Below are positions 1 through 10,300 of a stretch of DNA of 64,000 bases, piece after piece. The stretch lies in assembly GCF_004363805.1 (NCBI RefSeq), contig NZ_SNZP01000011.1, positions 97,942 through 161,941 on the forward strand, given 5' to 3'. This DNA is from Paludibacterium purpuratum (GTDB lineage: Bacteria; Pseudomonadota; Gammaproteobacteria; Burkholderiales; Chromobacteriaceae). Position numbers and translations under genes: made by a program. Each line of letters starts with the position of its first letter. The first letter of the stretch is position 1. Below the pieces are notes generated by a model. That model worked only from the letters and a program-made list of their open reading frames with translations, did no database searches and was not told the origin of the DNA.

Positions 1-1
1 C

Positions 2-979
<978 letters not shown>

Positions 980-1017
980 TCAGACGAAATGAATCGGATG
1001 TGAAACCTGTGTGATCC

Positions 1018-1041
1018 GTGCATTGCCTACGGCGAATGCAC
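1018..1041 (+). other. Hairpin in the zwf-pgl intergenic region
   Basis: GTGCATT-GCC and GGC-g-AATGCAC form a ten-pair stem with a three-base loop and one bulged G, 38 bp after the zwf stop and about 74 bp before pgl. No T-run follows, so it is not a classical terminator. It could be a partial terminator or an mRNA-stabilising structure that sets different levels of zwf and pgl. No clear HexR operator was recognised in the 135-bp gap. Confidence 0.4.
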
Positions 1042-1114
1042 GCTACCATGGGTTTTCGTCCGATTCACGTTGTATTGATACGCACACGGAAACAGCACAA
1101 ACGGAGAACAGAAC

Positions 1115-1792
1115 ATGCAGTGGCTGGAATTCGAATCACCCGGGGCGCAGGCCGATGCCCTGGCGGCGGCGATTGCCGCCGACTTGAAACAGGCGGTCGA
1201 ACAGAATGGGCGAGCGGTGCTGGCAGTGTCCGGCGGCCGATCGCCCATTGCGCTTTTCGAGCGTCTGGCGCAGGCCGATCTGCCTTGGCAGCGTGTGACC
1301 GTCACCTTGGTGGACGAGCGCATGGTGCCGGCCGACCACGCCGATAGCAATGCCCGGCTGGTACGCGAACATCTGTTGCAGGGCAAGGCTGCCGACGCGA
1401 CGTTCCAGCCGCTGGCGACACACCCGGAAGACGAGGCGCGCTCGATCGACGACGCTTGCCGTGCCTTTACCTGGCCGACGGTGGCCGTGCTGGGAATGGG
1501 CGACGACGGGCATACCGCATCGCTGTTCCCCGATGCGGCGGAACTGGACGCGGGACTTGATCTAGGCCAAAAGCAGGCGATTATCGGTGTGACGCCGCCC
1601 GCGGCGCCGCATAGACGCCTGAGCATGACCCGTAAGGCGCTGTTAAAATGCGACAAGTTGTATCTGTCGATACAGGGGAACGGCAAGCGCGAAGTCTTCG
1701 AACGCGCGAGCGCGCAGGCGGATCGTCGCTGGCCGATCAGCTATTTCGTTAAACAGGATGAGACACCGCTCGATGTCTACTGGGCCGCATAG
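1115..1792 (+). CDS. pgl: 6-phosphogluconolactonase
   Basis: It hydrolyses 6-phosphogluconolactone, the product of Zwf, to 6-phosphogluconate. The 225-residue length is normal for the short DevB/SOL-type Pgl. Family motifs are visible: SGGRSP at residues 39-44 (sugar-phosphate loop), DERMVP near 67-72, and GMGDDGHTASLFP at about 127-139 with the catalytic His. The ATG is preceded by GGAGAA at a good distance. The 3' end overlaps the start of glk, which implies translational coupling, and the gene sits between zwf and glk as in other Neisseriales. Confidence is high. Confidence 0.95.
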   Translation: MQWLEFESPGAQADALAAAIAADLKQAVEQNGRAVLAVSGGRSPIALFERLAQADLPWQRVTVTLVDERMVPADHADSNARLVREHLLQGKAADATFQPLATHPEDEARSIDDACRAFTWPTVAVLGMGDDGHTASLFPDAAELDAGLDLGQKQAIIGVTPPAAPHRRLSMTRKALLKCDKLYLSIQGNGKREVFERASAQADRRWPISYFVKQDETPLDVYWAA

Positions 1793-2762
1793 CCTTTTCC
1801 CGCGTCTTCTCGCCGATGTGGGCGGCACCAACGCGCGTTTTGCGTTGGAAACCGCCCCCGGGGTGATCGAAGAGGTGGACGTTCGCGCCAGCGCGCAGTT
1901 TCCGACGCTCTTGGCGGCGGCACGCGACTACCTGAGGCAGACCGGTGCCAAACAGGTAGCGCATGCCGCCATCGGCATCGCCACGGCGGTGACCGGCGAT
2001 TCGGTGCGCATGACCAACCATAGTTGGGCCTTTTCCATCGCAGCGCTTAAGCGCGATTTGGGGTTGGCTTCGCTGGTCGTGCTCAACGATTTCACGGCGC
2101 TGGCCTGGTCGTTGCCGCATTTGCCGAGCACTGAGTTGATTCAGGTCGGCGGCGGCGCACCGGTTTCGAGCTATCCGATGGCGCTGATCGGCCCGGGAAC
2201 CGGGCTGGGCGTATCGGGTTTGGTGTATGGGGCGCAAGGACCGATTCCGCTTTCGGGGGAGGGCGGGCATGTCGGTTTTGCGCCGGAGGACGAGGAAGAG
2301 GTCGAGTTGTGGCGTTTCGCCCGCACGCGTTTCGAGCACGTGTCGACCGAGCGCTTCCTGTCCGGCTCGGGGCTCGGGTTGATTCACGAGGCCCGGCTGG
2401 CGATGCGAGGGTTGCCCGATGCCGGGCTGTCTGCCGCGGACATCACGCGGCAGGCGCTGGGCGGGCAGTCGCCCGAGTGCATGGCCAGCCTCGACCGCTT
2501 CTGCGCCATATTGGGCAGTGCGGCCGGGGCGCTCGCCCTGACGCTGGGCGCGCGCGGTGGAGTGTTCATCGGCGGCGGCATCGTGCCGCGGCTGGGTGAA
2601 ACCTTCGTCCGTTCGCCGTTTCGTCGTCGTTTCGAGCAGGCGGGTCGACTTTCCGGCTTTTTGGCCGCAATGCCGACCTATGTGATCCACAGTCAGTATC
2701 CCGGCCTGATCGGCGCACAAGCCGCGCTGGCCGCCCATTTACGGGAACCCCACCATGCTTGA
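1773..2762 (+). CDS. glk: Glucokinase
   Basis: It phosphorylates glucose with ATP to glucose-6-phosphate, feeding Zwf and Pgi. This is the bacterial Glk family rather than ROK. ADVGGTNAR (residues 14-22) is the phosphate-binding loop, the Asn-Asp pair near 105-106 carries the catalytic Asp, GPGTGLG lies at about 140-146, and EGGHVGF near 163-169. The length of 329 residues is typical. I chose the ATG at 1773; another in-frame ATG at 1758 would add five residues. The gene overlaps the end of pgl by 20 bp and its stop overlaps the hexR start by 8 bp, so it is embedded in one transcript. Confidence 0.94.
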   Translation: MSTGPHSLFPRLLADVGGTNARFALETAPGVIEEVDVRASAQFPTLLAAARDYLRQTGAKQVAHAAIGIATAVTGDSVRMTNHSWAFSIAALKRDLGLASLVVLNDFTALAWSLPHLPSTELIQVGGGAPVSSYPMALIGPGTGLGVSGLVYGAQGPIPLSGEGGHVGFAPEDEEEVELWRFARTRFEHVSTERFLSGSGLGLIHEARLAMRGLPDAGLSAADITRQALGGQSPECMASLDRFCAILGSAAGALALTLGARGGVFIGGGIVPRLGETFVRSPFRRRFEQAGRLSGFLAAMPTYVIHSQYPGLIGAQAALAAHLREPHHA

Positions 2763-3609
2763 GCGAATTCGCGCTCAGCTGCTGGATTTGTCTGCAGCCG
2801 AAAGAAAAGTCGCCGAGCTGGCGCTGGCCCAACCATATACCGTCATGCAGGCCGCCGTGGCCGACATCGCCGCCAGTGCCGGCGTCAGTCAGCCGACGGT
2901 GATCCGCTTCTGCCGGTCGATGGGCTGTGCCGGCCTGCCGGATTTCAAACTGAAGTTGGCAGGCAGCCTGGTCACCGGCGTGCCCTACGTGCATTCGAGT
3001 GTGCGACCGGAAGATCCGACCTCCGAAGTCGCCGCCAAGGTGTTCGACAATACGGTGACGGCGCTGATCAAGTGCCGCAACGAGGTCAACCCGGCGGCGG
3101 TCGAGCAGGCGGTCGATCTGTTGTCGCATGCCCGGCGCATCGAGTTCTACGGCTTGGGTAACTCCGGCATTATCGCGGCCGACGCGCAGCATAAGTTCTT
3201 CCGCTTCGGCATTCCGACCGTGGCTTACGCCGACACGCACATACAGACCATGGCGGCGTCGGTGCTGACCCAGGGCGACGTGATGGTGGCGATCTCCAAT
3301 TCGGGGCGCACGGTCGAACTGTTGGGCGCGGTCGAGGTGGCGCTGAACGCCGGTGCAAGCGTGGTGGCGATTACCGCCAGCACATCGCCCTTGGCGCGCA
3401 TGGCGACGGTCACGCTGGCCGCGGATACCCGTGAAGATACTGAAACCTTCAGCCCGATGATCTCCCGGATCGTGCATCTGGTACTGATCGACATTCTCGC
3501 CGTCGGCGTGGCCTTGCGTCAGGGTCCGGCGTTGATCGCGCAGCTGGAGAAATCCAAACAGAGCCTGCGTGGCAAGCGATTGCGCATGCAGGAACAAGAG
3601 GAAGAATAA
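2755..3609 (+). CDS. hexR: RpiR-family transcriptional regulator HexR (HTH plus SIS domain)
   Basis: HexR represses central-carbon genes such as zwf, pgl, glk and edd/eda, and its DNA binding is relieved by 2-keto-3-deoxy-6-phosphogluconate. The protein has an N-terminal RpiR winged-helix (residues 1-75; recognition region [18 protein letters not shown] around 40-57) and a C-terminal SIS sugar-phosphate domain with GLGNSG (133-138) and SNSGRT (181-186). Length of 284 residues is normal. It overlaps glk by 8 bp and lies 2 bp before pgi. Autogenous control of the block is likely from the family, but I did not identify an operator. The name rests on both domain pattern and context. Confidence 0.92.
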   Translation: MLERIRAQLLDLSAAERKVAELALAQPYTVMQAAVADIAASAGVSQPTVIRFCRSMGCAGLPDFKLKLAGSLVTGVPYVHSSVRPEDPTSEVAAKVFDNTVTALIKCRNEVNPAAVEQAVDLLSHARRIEFYGLGNSGIIAADAQHKFFRFGIPTVAYADTHIQTMAASVLTQGDVMVAISNSGRTVELLGAVEVALNAGASVVAITASTSPLARMATVTLAADTREDTETFSPMISRIVHLVLIDILAVGVALRQGPALIAQLEKSKQSLRGKRLRMQEQEEE

Positions 3610-3611
3610 CG

Positions 3612-5258
3612 ATGAGTGCCCTCACCCAACTGCCTGCCTGGCAGGCGCTGGAGCAGCATTATTCGCTGTCGCGTCTGAAGCATATGCGCGACCTGTTCGC
3701 CGCGGACCCCGAACGCGCCGAACATTTCTCGCTGGAAGTCGGCGATCTGTTTCTCGACTATTCCAAGAATCGTATTACCGAGGAAACCCTGCCGCTATTG
3801 ATGGATCTGGCGCGCCAGGCCGGCCTGCCCGCCCGCATCAAGTCAATGTTCAAGGGCGAGAAGATCAATACCACCGAAAACCGTGCCGTACTGCACGTGG
3901 CGCTGAGAAATCGCACCAATTCGCCGATCCTGGTCGACGGCGTGGACGTGATGCCGCAGATCAACAACGTACTGGAGCGCATGGGGCGTTTCTGCCATGC
4001 GGTGCGTTCCGGCGAATGGCTGGGCTACACCAATCAACCGATCACCGATATCGTCAACATCGGCATCGGCGGTTCCGACCTGGGCTCGCTGATGGTCTGT
4101 AGCGCGCTCAAGCCCTACGGCCATCCGCGCATGAACATGCACTTCGTCTCCAACGTGGACGGCGCGCAGTTGAAGGAGACCCTGAAGAAGGTGCACTCCG
4201 AGACCACCTTGTTCGTCATCGAATCCAAAACCTTCACGACTCAGGAAACGCTGACCAACGCCCTGACCGCACGCGAATGGTTCGTGGCGCGCGCCCGCGA
4301 CGAAGCGGCGGTGGCCAAGCATTTCGTGGCGGTATCGACCAATATGAAGGCGGTCGCCGATTTCGGCATCGACCCGGCCAATATGTTCGAGTTCTGGGAC
4401 TGGGTGGGCGGACGCTACAGCCTGTGGTCGGCCATCGGTTTGCCGATCATGCTCTACCTCGGCGAGGAGAATTTCGCCGAGTTGCTCAACGGCGCGCACA
4501 TCATGGATCAGCATTTCCGCAATGCGCCGCTGGACGCCAACATGCCGGTGCTGCTCGCCATGATCGGCATCTGGTACATCAACTTCTACGGCGGCGGTAG
4601 CCATGTGATCGCGCCATACGACCAATATCTGCACCGTTTCCCGGCTTTCATCCAGCAACTGGATATGGAGTCCAACGGTAAGCAGGTGATGCTGGACGGC
4701 ACCGCGGTGGACTTCGAGACCGCGCCGATCATCTGGGGCGAGACCGGCATCAACGGTCAACATGCGTTCTTCCAACTGCTGCATCAGGGGACGCATATTT
4801 CGCCGATCGATCTGATCGCCTCCTTGGAGCGCCGCTCGTCGCTGCCGGGGCACCATGAAATCCTGTTGGCCAATGTGTTCGCCCAGGCCGAAGCCTTCAT
4901 GCGCGGCAAGACGGCGGATGAGGCCCGTGCCGAACTGACGGCCCAGGGGCTGCAGGGCGAGGCGCTGGAGCAGTTGGTGCCGCACAAGGTATTCGGCGGT
5001 AACCGGCCGACCAACACGCTTTTGATGTCTCGACTCGATCCGCGCAACCTGGGGTCGCTGATTGCGCTGTACGAACACAAGATCTTCGTACAAGGCGTGA
5101 TCTGGAACATCAACAGCTTCGACCAGTGGGGCGTGGAACTCGGCAAGCAGTTGGCCAAGACCATCCATGCCGAACTCTCCGGCAAGAAGATCAAGGCCAC
5201 GCACGACAGCTCGACCACGCGTCTGATCGAGCGCTACCGCCAGTACAACCAGAACTGA
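3612..5258 (+). CDS. pgi: Glucose-6-phosphate isomerase
   Basis: It interconverts glucose-6-phosphate and fructose-6-phosphate in the cytoplasm, linking the oxidative routes here with glycolysis and gluconeogenesis. GIGGSDLGS at residues 151-159 is a family phosphate-binding signature. The block [15 protein letters not shown] in the second half holds the active-site His, and [11 protein letters not shown] near the C-terminus holds the catalytic Lys. Its 548 residues match the long bacterial Pgi. It begins 2 bp after the hexR stop and is the last gene of the block, followed by a strong hairpin. Confidence 0.97.
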   Translation: MSALTQLPAWQALEQHYSLSRLKHMRDLFAADPERAEHFSLEVGDLFLDYSKNRITEETLPLLMDLARQAGLPARIKSMFKGEKINTTENRAVLHVALRNRTNSPILVDGVDVMPQINNVLERMGRFCHAVRSGEWLGYTNQPITDIVNIGIGGSDLGSLMVCSALKPYGHPRMNMHFVSNVDGAQLKETLKKVHSETTLFVIESKTFTTQETLTNALTAREWFVARARDEAAVAKHFVAVSTNMKAVADFGIDPANMFEFWDWVGGRYSLWSAIGLPIMLYLGEENFAELLNGAHIMDQHFRNAPLDANMPVLLAMIGIWYINFYGGGSHVIAPYDQYLHRFPAFIQQLDMESNGKQVMLDGTAVDFETAPIIWGETGINGQHAFFQLLHQGTHISPIDLIASLERRSSLPGHHEILLANVFAQAEAFMRGKTADEARAELTAQGLQGEALEQLVPHKVFGGNRPTNTLLMSRLDPRNLGSLIALYEHKIFVQGVIWNINSFDQWGVELGKQLAKTIHAELSGKKIKATHDSSTTRLIERYRQYNQN

Positions 5259-5275
5259 GCGCTTGTCTGGTACGA

Positions 5276-5301
5276 CAACAAGGCCCTGCGGGGCCTTGTT
5301 G
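5276..5301 (+). terminator. Hairpin terminator after pgi
   Basis: CAACAAGGCCC and GGGCCTTGTTG form a perfect 11-bp stem around a four-base loop, 18 bp after the pgi stop. The following bases contain only short T runs, so termination may be imperfect. Confidence 0.7.
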
Positions 5302-5528
5302 CATTGGCAAGCGGGTAAGTTGTTTGCGTTAGTACATCGTTATTCGCAATGACACTGTATTAAAGAATGGGCGGGATGTGGTTAAGCGCGCGCAGTCCGG
5401 CGCGGCGACGCCCAGGCGCAGGATCTGCCGCTATCAGCGCCTTACTTGCGAATTTTTTGGCTATTTTTGCCAATTCTCTTGGCATTTTCCCTATCCACCA
5501 TCCCAATGGTCGATGGCCTTTAGGCACA
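5302..5528. other. AT-richer intergenic stretch before the two-partner secretion locus
   Basis: No gene is supported between the pgi terminator and the tpsB promoter region. The part from about 5440 is clearly AT-richer than its surroundings, with runs such as ATTTTTTGGCTATTTTTGCC. This is compatible with a regulatory region or with a border of acquired DNA. Nothing else specific was recognised. Confidence 0.4.
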
Positions 5529-5557
5529 TTGGTACCATTTCTTCATTTATGTATTTT
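5529..5557 (+). promoter_or_regulatory. Candidate sigma70 promoter of the TPS locus
   Basis: TTGGTA, a 17-bp spacer and TATTTT lie 34 bp before the TpsB start. A short dyad TTGTC-N9-GACAA (5556-5574) overlaps the expected transcription start and could be an operator. Both matches are modest; this is inference from position and spacing. Confidence 0.35.
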
Positions 5558-5590
5558 GTCAGACAATTCGACAAAACGATTTGAGAAGAA

Positions 5591-7246
5591 ATGGCTACGC
5601 GAACAGTACTCGTGCGGGCTCGCCGCTGGTGTGCCGCGATCGGTTTTGGCTTGCAACCTGGGTTTGTCTTGGCGGAGCCGATCGCCCTGCCGGGCAGCGA
5701 CGGCCGGTTTTTCCTGCAGGACAACAAAACGCACTTGCGCGAAGAGTATGAGGCGTTACGCCTGCGGCAGTTGCAACGCGGCGGCGAGATCCGCCAATCA
5801 CCGGCCGTCAGCCGCATCGCTCCAAGCGATTGTCTGCCGATCCATGCGCTGCGCTTGGCTGGCGTGACGTTGCTGAGCGCGCATGAACTGGCGCCGCTGC
5901 TCGAACGGCATGCGGGCTGCTTGGACGGCACCCGGCTGCAGCGCCTTTTGCAACGCCTGACCGGGCTGTATGTACAACGTGGCTATATCGCTGCACGCGT
6001 ACTACCGGAGATCGCTCAGGACGGCGTGATGACCTTGCATGTGTTGGAAGGGCGGGTGGAGAGGATCGAAGGCGCCAGTCCGGCGGTTCGCTGGTTGTTC
6101 CCCGGCATGGAGGGCAAAGCGCTGAATATCCGCGATTTGGAGCAGGGGTTGGATCAGGCCAATCGGCTGCAGTCGTCGTCGATGCGGGCCGAGGTTCTGC
6201 CGGGCAGCCTGCTTGGCGGGTCGACCATTCGCCTGCTGACCGACGCGAATGAAGGCTGGCATGGCCGCCTGTCGCTGGATAACTGGGGTTATGCCGCCAC
6301 CGGGCGGCGCGTGGCCGGGCTTAGCGTGGCGCGCGACAACTTAAGCGGGCGTTACGACTACCTCAGCCTGTCGATGGAGCACAGCCTCGAACGCGCGCGT
6401 TTCAGCCGGCGACATTCGTTGTTCTATTCGCTGCCGAACGGTTATTGGAGTTACAGCCTGTTCGGCGGCCAATCCGAGTACTTGAATACCCTGCGATTGC
6501 CATACGCCACGGTCGACCTGCGCGGCCGCTCGTCGCAGGCCGGGCTGCGCGTCGATCGGGTGTTGGCCCGCGATCATGCCGGTATCTGGAGCATGCATGG
6601 CCAACTGGCGCACAAGCGGGTGGAAAACTACTTTCTCGGCAGCTTACAGACCGTCAGCAGCCCGACCCTGACCGTTGTCGGACTCGGCGTTGACTATATG
6701 CGCCTGCTGTCGGCGGGGACGCTGACGTTGGAAGCGACGCGGGAGCAGGGCCGGCCTTGGCTCGGCGCCGCCTGTGCGCCAGGCGGCATGCCGCAGTCTT
6801 GTTTCGGCAAGTGGCAGTTCGGCGCCACGCTGCGCCATGCCCTGCCGGCGGCGGGTTGGCAGCTGGACAGCCGTCTGAGTGCGCAGACCAGTCCAGCGCG
6901 TTTGCCGGCGGTCGAGCAACTGGAGCTGGCCGATAGTAGCGTGGTGCGCGGCTTCCGCCATAACTCGCTCGCGGGTGAAAAAGGCTGGGGCTGGCGCAAT
7001 ACGCTGCAGTACCTTGCCAGCACCGGCGATTGGCTTTGGCAGCCGCGCCTGGCGCTTGACGCCGGCGGTATTTGGCAAGCGCAAGAGGAGGGCGGCTATC
7101 AGTGGCTCTCCGGCTGGGGGGTGGGCCTGAAGGTCGGGCGTGGCCCGCTCTCGCTGGATGCCGAATACAACCGCCCCCTCAAGCAACCCAACGCGTTCGC
7201 CGGCGAATCTCATCAACTCTTGCTGCGGTTCGCTTGGCAATTTTAA
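5591..7246 (+). CDS. TpsB outer-membrane transporter of a two-partner secretion system (ShlB/FhaC/HecB family)
   Basis: It should export the TpsA protein encoded immediately downstream across the outer membrane. The 551-residue protein has a signal peptide ending near residue 29 (FVLA), a periplasmic region with POTRA-type repeats at roughly 60-200, and a C-terminal 16-strand Omp85-type barrel. The hallmark VRGF motif of the L6 plug loop is at residues 452-455, and the chain ends in Phe (FAWQF), as barrel proteins commonly do. The ATG follows GAGAAGAA. The 81-bp gap to tpsA and the order transporter-then-exoprotein are typical. It could equally be called a haemolysin activator homologue; the substrate is inferred from linkage. 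Confidence 0.92.
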   Translation: MATRTVLVRARRWCAAIGFGLQPGFVLAEPIALPGSDGRFFLQDNKTHLREEYEALRLRQLQRGGEIRQSPAVSRIAPSDCLPIHALRLAGVTLLSAHELAPLLERHAGCLDGTRLQRLLQRLTGLYVQRGYIAARVLPEIAQDGVMTLHVLEGRVERIEGASPAVRWLFPGMEGKALNIRDLEQGLDQANRLQSSSMRAEVLPGSLLGGSTIRLLTDANEGWHGRLSLDNWGYAATGRRVAGLSVARDNLSGRYDYLSLSMEHSLERARFSRRHSLFYSLPNGYWSYSLFGGQSEYLNTLRLPYATVDLRGRSSQAGLRVDRVLARDHAGIWSMHGQLAHKRVENYFLGSLQTVSSPTLTVVGLGVDYMRLLSAGTLTLEATREQGRPWLGAACAPGGMPQSCFGKWQFGATLRHALPAAGWQLDSRLSAQTSPARLPAVEQLELADSSVVRGFRHNSLAGEKGWGWRNTLQYLASTGDWLWQPRLALDAGGIWQAQEEGGYQWLSGWGVGLKVGRGPLSLDAEYNRPLKQPNAFAGESHQLLLRFAWQF

Positions 7247-7327
7247 GGGCCCGGACCCCCGTGACCGACAACGACACGCGCATTTAGCGCGGAACACTGC
7301 AACCTCACTCAACAAAGAGATCACAAA

Positions 7328-10300
7328 ATGAAAAATCGATTCCGATTGTCGTGCCACGGCCATGTGTCCGCGGCACTGGCGCTGTCTTTAATTTATTCAC
7401 CGCATCTGTGGGCAGGAGGCATCGTGCCGGCCCCCGGTTCGAACGTCGAGGTACGCGAGGCGGGCGGCGGCGCGGAGGTGGTGCAGATCGTCGGCGCCAA
7501 TCCACACGGGCTGTCGCATAACCGCTATAACGCGCACGATGTCGGCCCCGCCGGCGCGGTGTACAACAACGCGGTGCAATCCGGCCAATCGCAACTGGCG
7601 GGCCCGTTGGCGGCGAACCCCAAGTTGGGCGGCCGCGCGGCGACGGTGATTCTCAATGAAGTCATCAGCCGCAATCCCTCGCTGCTGCTTGGGCAAATGG
7701 AAGTCTTCGGCCAGGCGGCGAACTTGGTGTTGGCCAATCCGAACGGCATTACCTGCAACGGTTGCGGCTTCATCAACAGCCGCCATGCCACCTTGCTGGT
7801 CGGCACGCCGCAACTGCAGGACGGTCGACTGCAGGCGCTGTCGAGTGCGGCCGCCGCGTCACGCTTGACGGTTGGCGCGGGAGGGATCTCGGCGAATTCG
7901 GCGCTCGATCTGATTGCCCCGCGTATCGATGCGCAGGGGGCGCTGGTGGCTACTAGCGGCATCCGCGCCGTGATCGGCCAGGCACTGCTCAACGACGACA
8001 CGGGCGAGTTGACGGTGCGACGCGAACCGCAAGCGGAACGGTTGGACAGTGCTTTTCTCGGCGGCATGCAAGCCGGGCGGATCAGCATTGTCAGCACCGA
8101 CGACGGCGCGGGGGTGAACCTGGTGGGCGCGATCCGCAGCGATGGCCGGATCGAGGTGGATACGCAAGGCCCGCTCGGTCTGGCCAACGTTCACCTGCAA
8201 GGCGAACAGCTGGCGCTCGCCGCCAAAACGATCGACGCCACACCGCTGGTGTATTTCGACGATCAGACGCAACGCCAGCACGACGAGAGCTGGTTTATCT
8301 GGAAGACCGGGGAAACCGATGCGGTCGAGCGTACGAGAACGACTTATGTCGATCGCACGCTGCTGGAAGGCGACCAGGTTAGTCTGCGCGCCCAGGAAGG
8401 GCTGCATTTGAAAGCCGCCGAGGTACGCGGTGGCGATATCCGGTTGGACGCCGGCGATATCGCGCTGACCGGCATCGAAACGCACGATGGCTACAGCACC
8501 GAGCATGTGGCGTGGCTGAATTCGTGGCGGCGCAATCAATACACCGAGAACGGCCATTATGACCAGCAAGGGGTGGTCTTGGCCGCCGAGCGCAATCTCG
8601 AACTGAACGCGCAAGGGCGTATCGAAGCGCAAGGCGCGGTGCTGAGCGCGAAGAACGAGGTGCGCGCGACGGCAGGCAAAGAGATCGTCCTATCCGGGCT
8701 CGCGGAAAAGACCGTGTCGGTGGATCGAGGCGACCGCTATCTGGAGGGGGCAACGCTATCGAGCGGCAATTGGAATAACGTCAGCGAAAGGCAACAGCTC
8801 AGGCAGAGCGAGGTGGACGCCGGCGGCAATCTGCTGTTGCGCGCCGCCGGCGCGATTGCGCTGCGGTCGAGCAAACTGCAGGCTGGCGGCGACTTCGTAC
8901 TCAATAGCGAGGACCGCGTCGATATCGGCACGCAGGTGGTGAACCAGTCGTCGCTCGATGTTGCGGCAACCTCCCACTGGGGCGGCATCGGCGGCAGCAA
9001 TCGTGCCAACGACCGCGATCAGCAGGCGCTCAACGTGCCCTCCGAGGTGAGGGCGCAAGGGGCATTACGTGTGGAGGCTGGGCAGGACATCCAGATTGTC
9101 GGCAGTACGGTGAAGGGCGAGCACGGCGCGTATGCCGTCACGCGTCGAGGCAGCGTTCAAGTGGCGCATGCCACCGACCTGACGCAATCGCAGATCGATG
9201 AGCGGCGCGGGGGCGTGTTCGATATCCAGACACAGCGCCGATACGGCAGCGAGACACAGCAGGTGGCGCATAGTGCGCAACTGACGTCCGATACCAACCT
9301 GACGCTGGCCAGCGGCGCCGATGTCGCGGTCGATGGCAGCCAGGTCGAGGCCGGCGGTGCGTTGACGGTGTCGGCGAGCGGGGACATTCGCGTCGGCGCG
9401 GCCACGACCGAGCAGCGGCGACAGCACAATGAGAGCCGGCTGGCGTGGGAAGCAACGGCCGCTGCCGATGCCCGCCGCCCCGGTGCCTATCGCGCCGGTG
9501 CTGGCCTAGCGCAGACCGCCGAGGGCACCACGCAGGCGCACACCACGCAAACCGGCGCGATATTGGCCGGTGGCAGCGTGCAGGTGGATGCCGGCGGCGA
9601 CGTGTCGGTGCAAGGCAGCGAGGTGACGGCTCGGCAAGGCGATGCCGTATTGAATGGCAGCAACCTGGCATTCGATGCCGCCTATGAAACTCGGCAGGAT
9701 GCGCAGCAGACCAGCCGTACCGGCGGCGGCATTTTCGTGGCGGCCAGCATCGATCAGCTACGGGCCGGCGACGCATACGACCAATCGAGCGAGCGCACCG
9801 CCGCCGATGTGCGCATGCCCAAGGTAAGCCAGGTGAGCGCCGGCGGCGATCTGGTTTTGCACGCCCCGGCAGGGACGTTGAAGACCGAAGGCGCGCAACT
9901 GGGCGCTGGCGGCCGGCTATCGGCACAGGCCGACACGATCGATAACCGCGCCGCCTTCGGGTCGAGCGTGACGTCGCGCCAGAGCGGCGGCGGTAGCGGT
10001 GAGGTGGCGGGCGTGGCGGAATTGAACGGCCTGCTCAAACCGGTCGAGGCCGTGCTCGACAAGGTGCGCAACGGACAGTGGCTTGAAGCGGCGCGGGAAG
10101 CCGCCAAGATCAAGGACAAGGTGCAAGACGGCCTGGACAAGGCGGCGCAGGGCGACTGGACCGGCGTGCGCGATGTGGTGACGCAGGTCGCCTCCCCCAG
10201 CGCCGGCGGGGTGGTCGACATAGCCGGCCGGCGCCAGAAGGAGTCGGCGTCGAGCCAGTCGGCGGCCGGCAGCCGTTTCGAGGCGGCGGAAGTGAATGTG

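Noticed and set aside
1125..1145. TTCGAATC-like sequence, similar to a tRNA T-loop.
   Set aside because: It is inside pgl and has no matching acceptor or anticodon arms.
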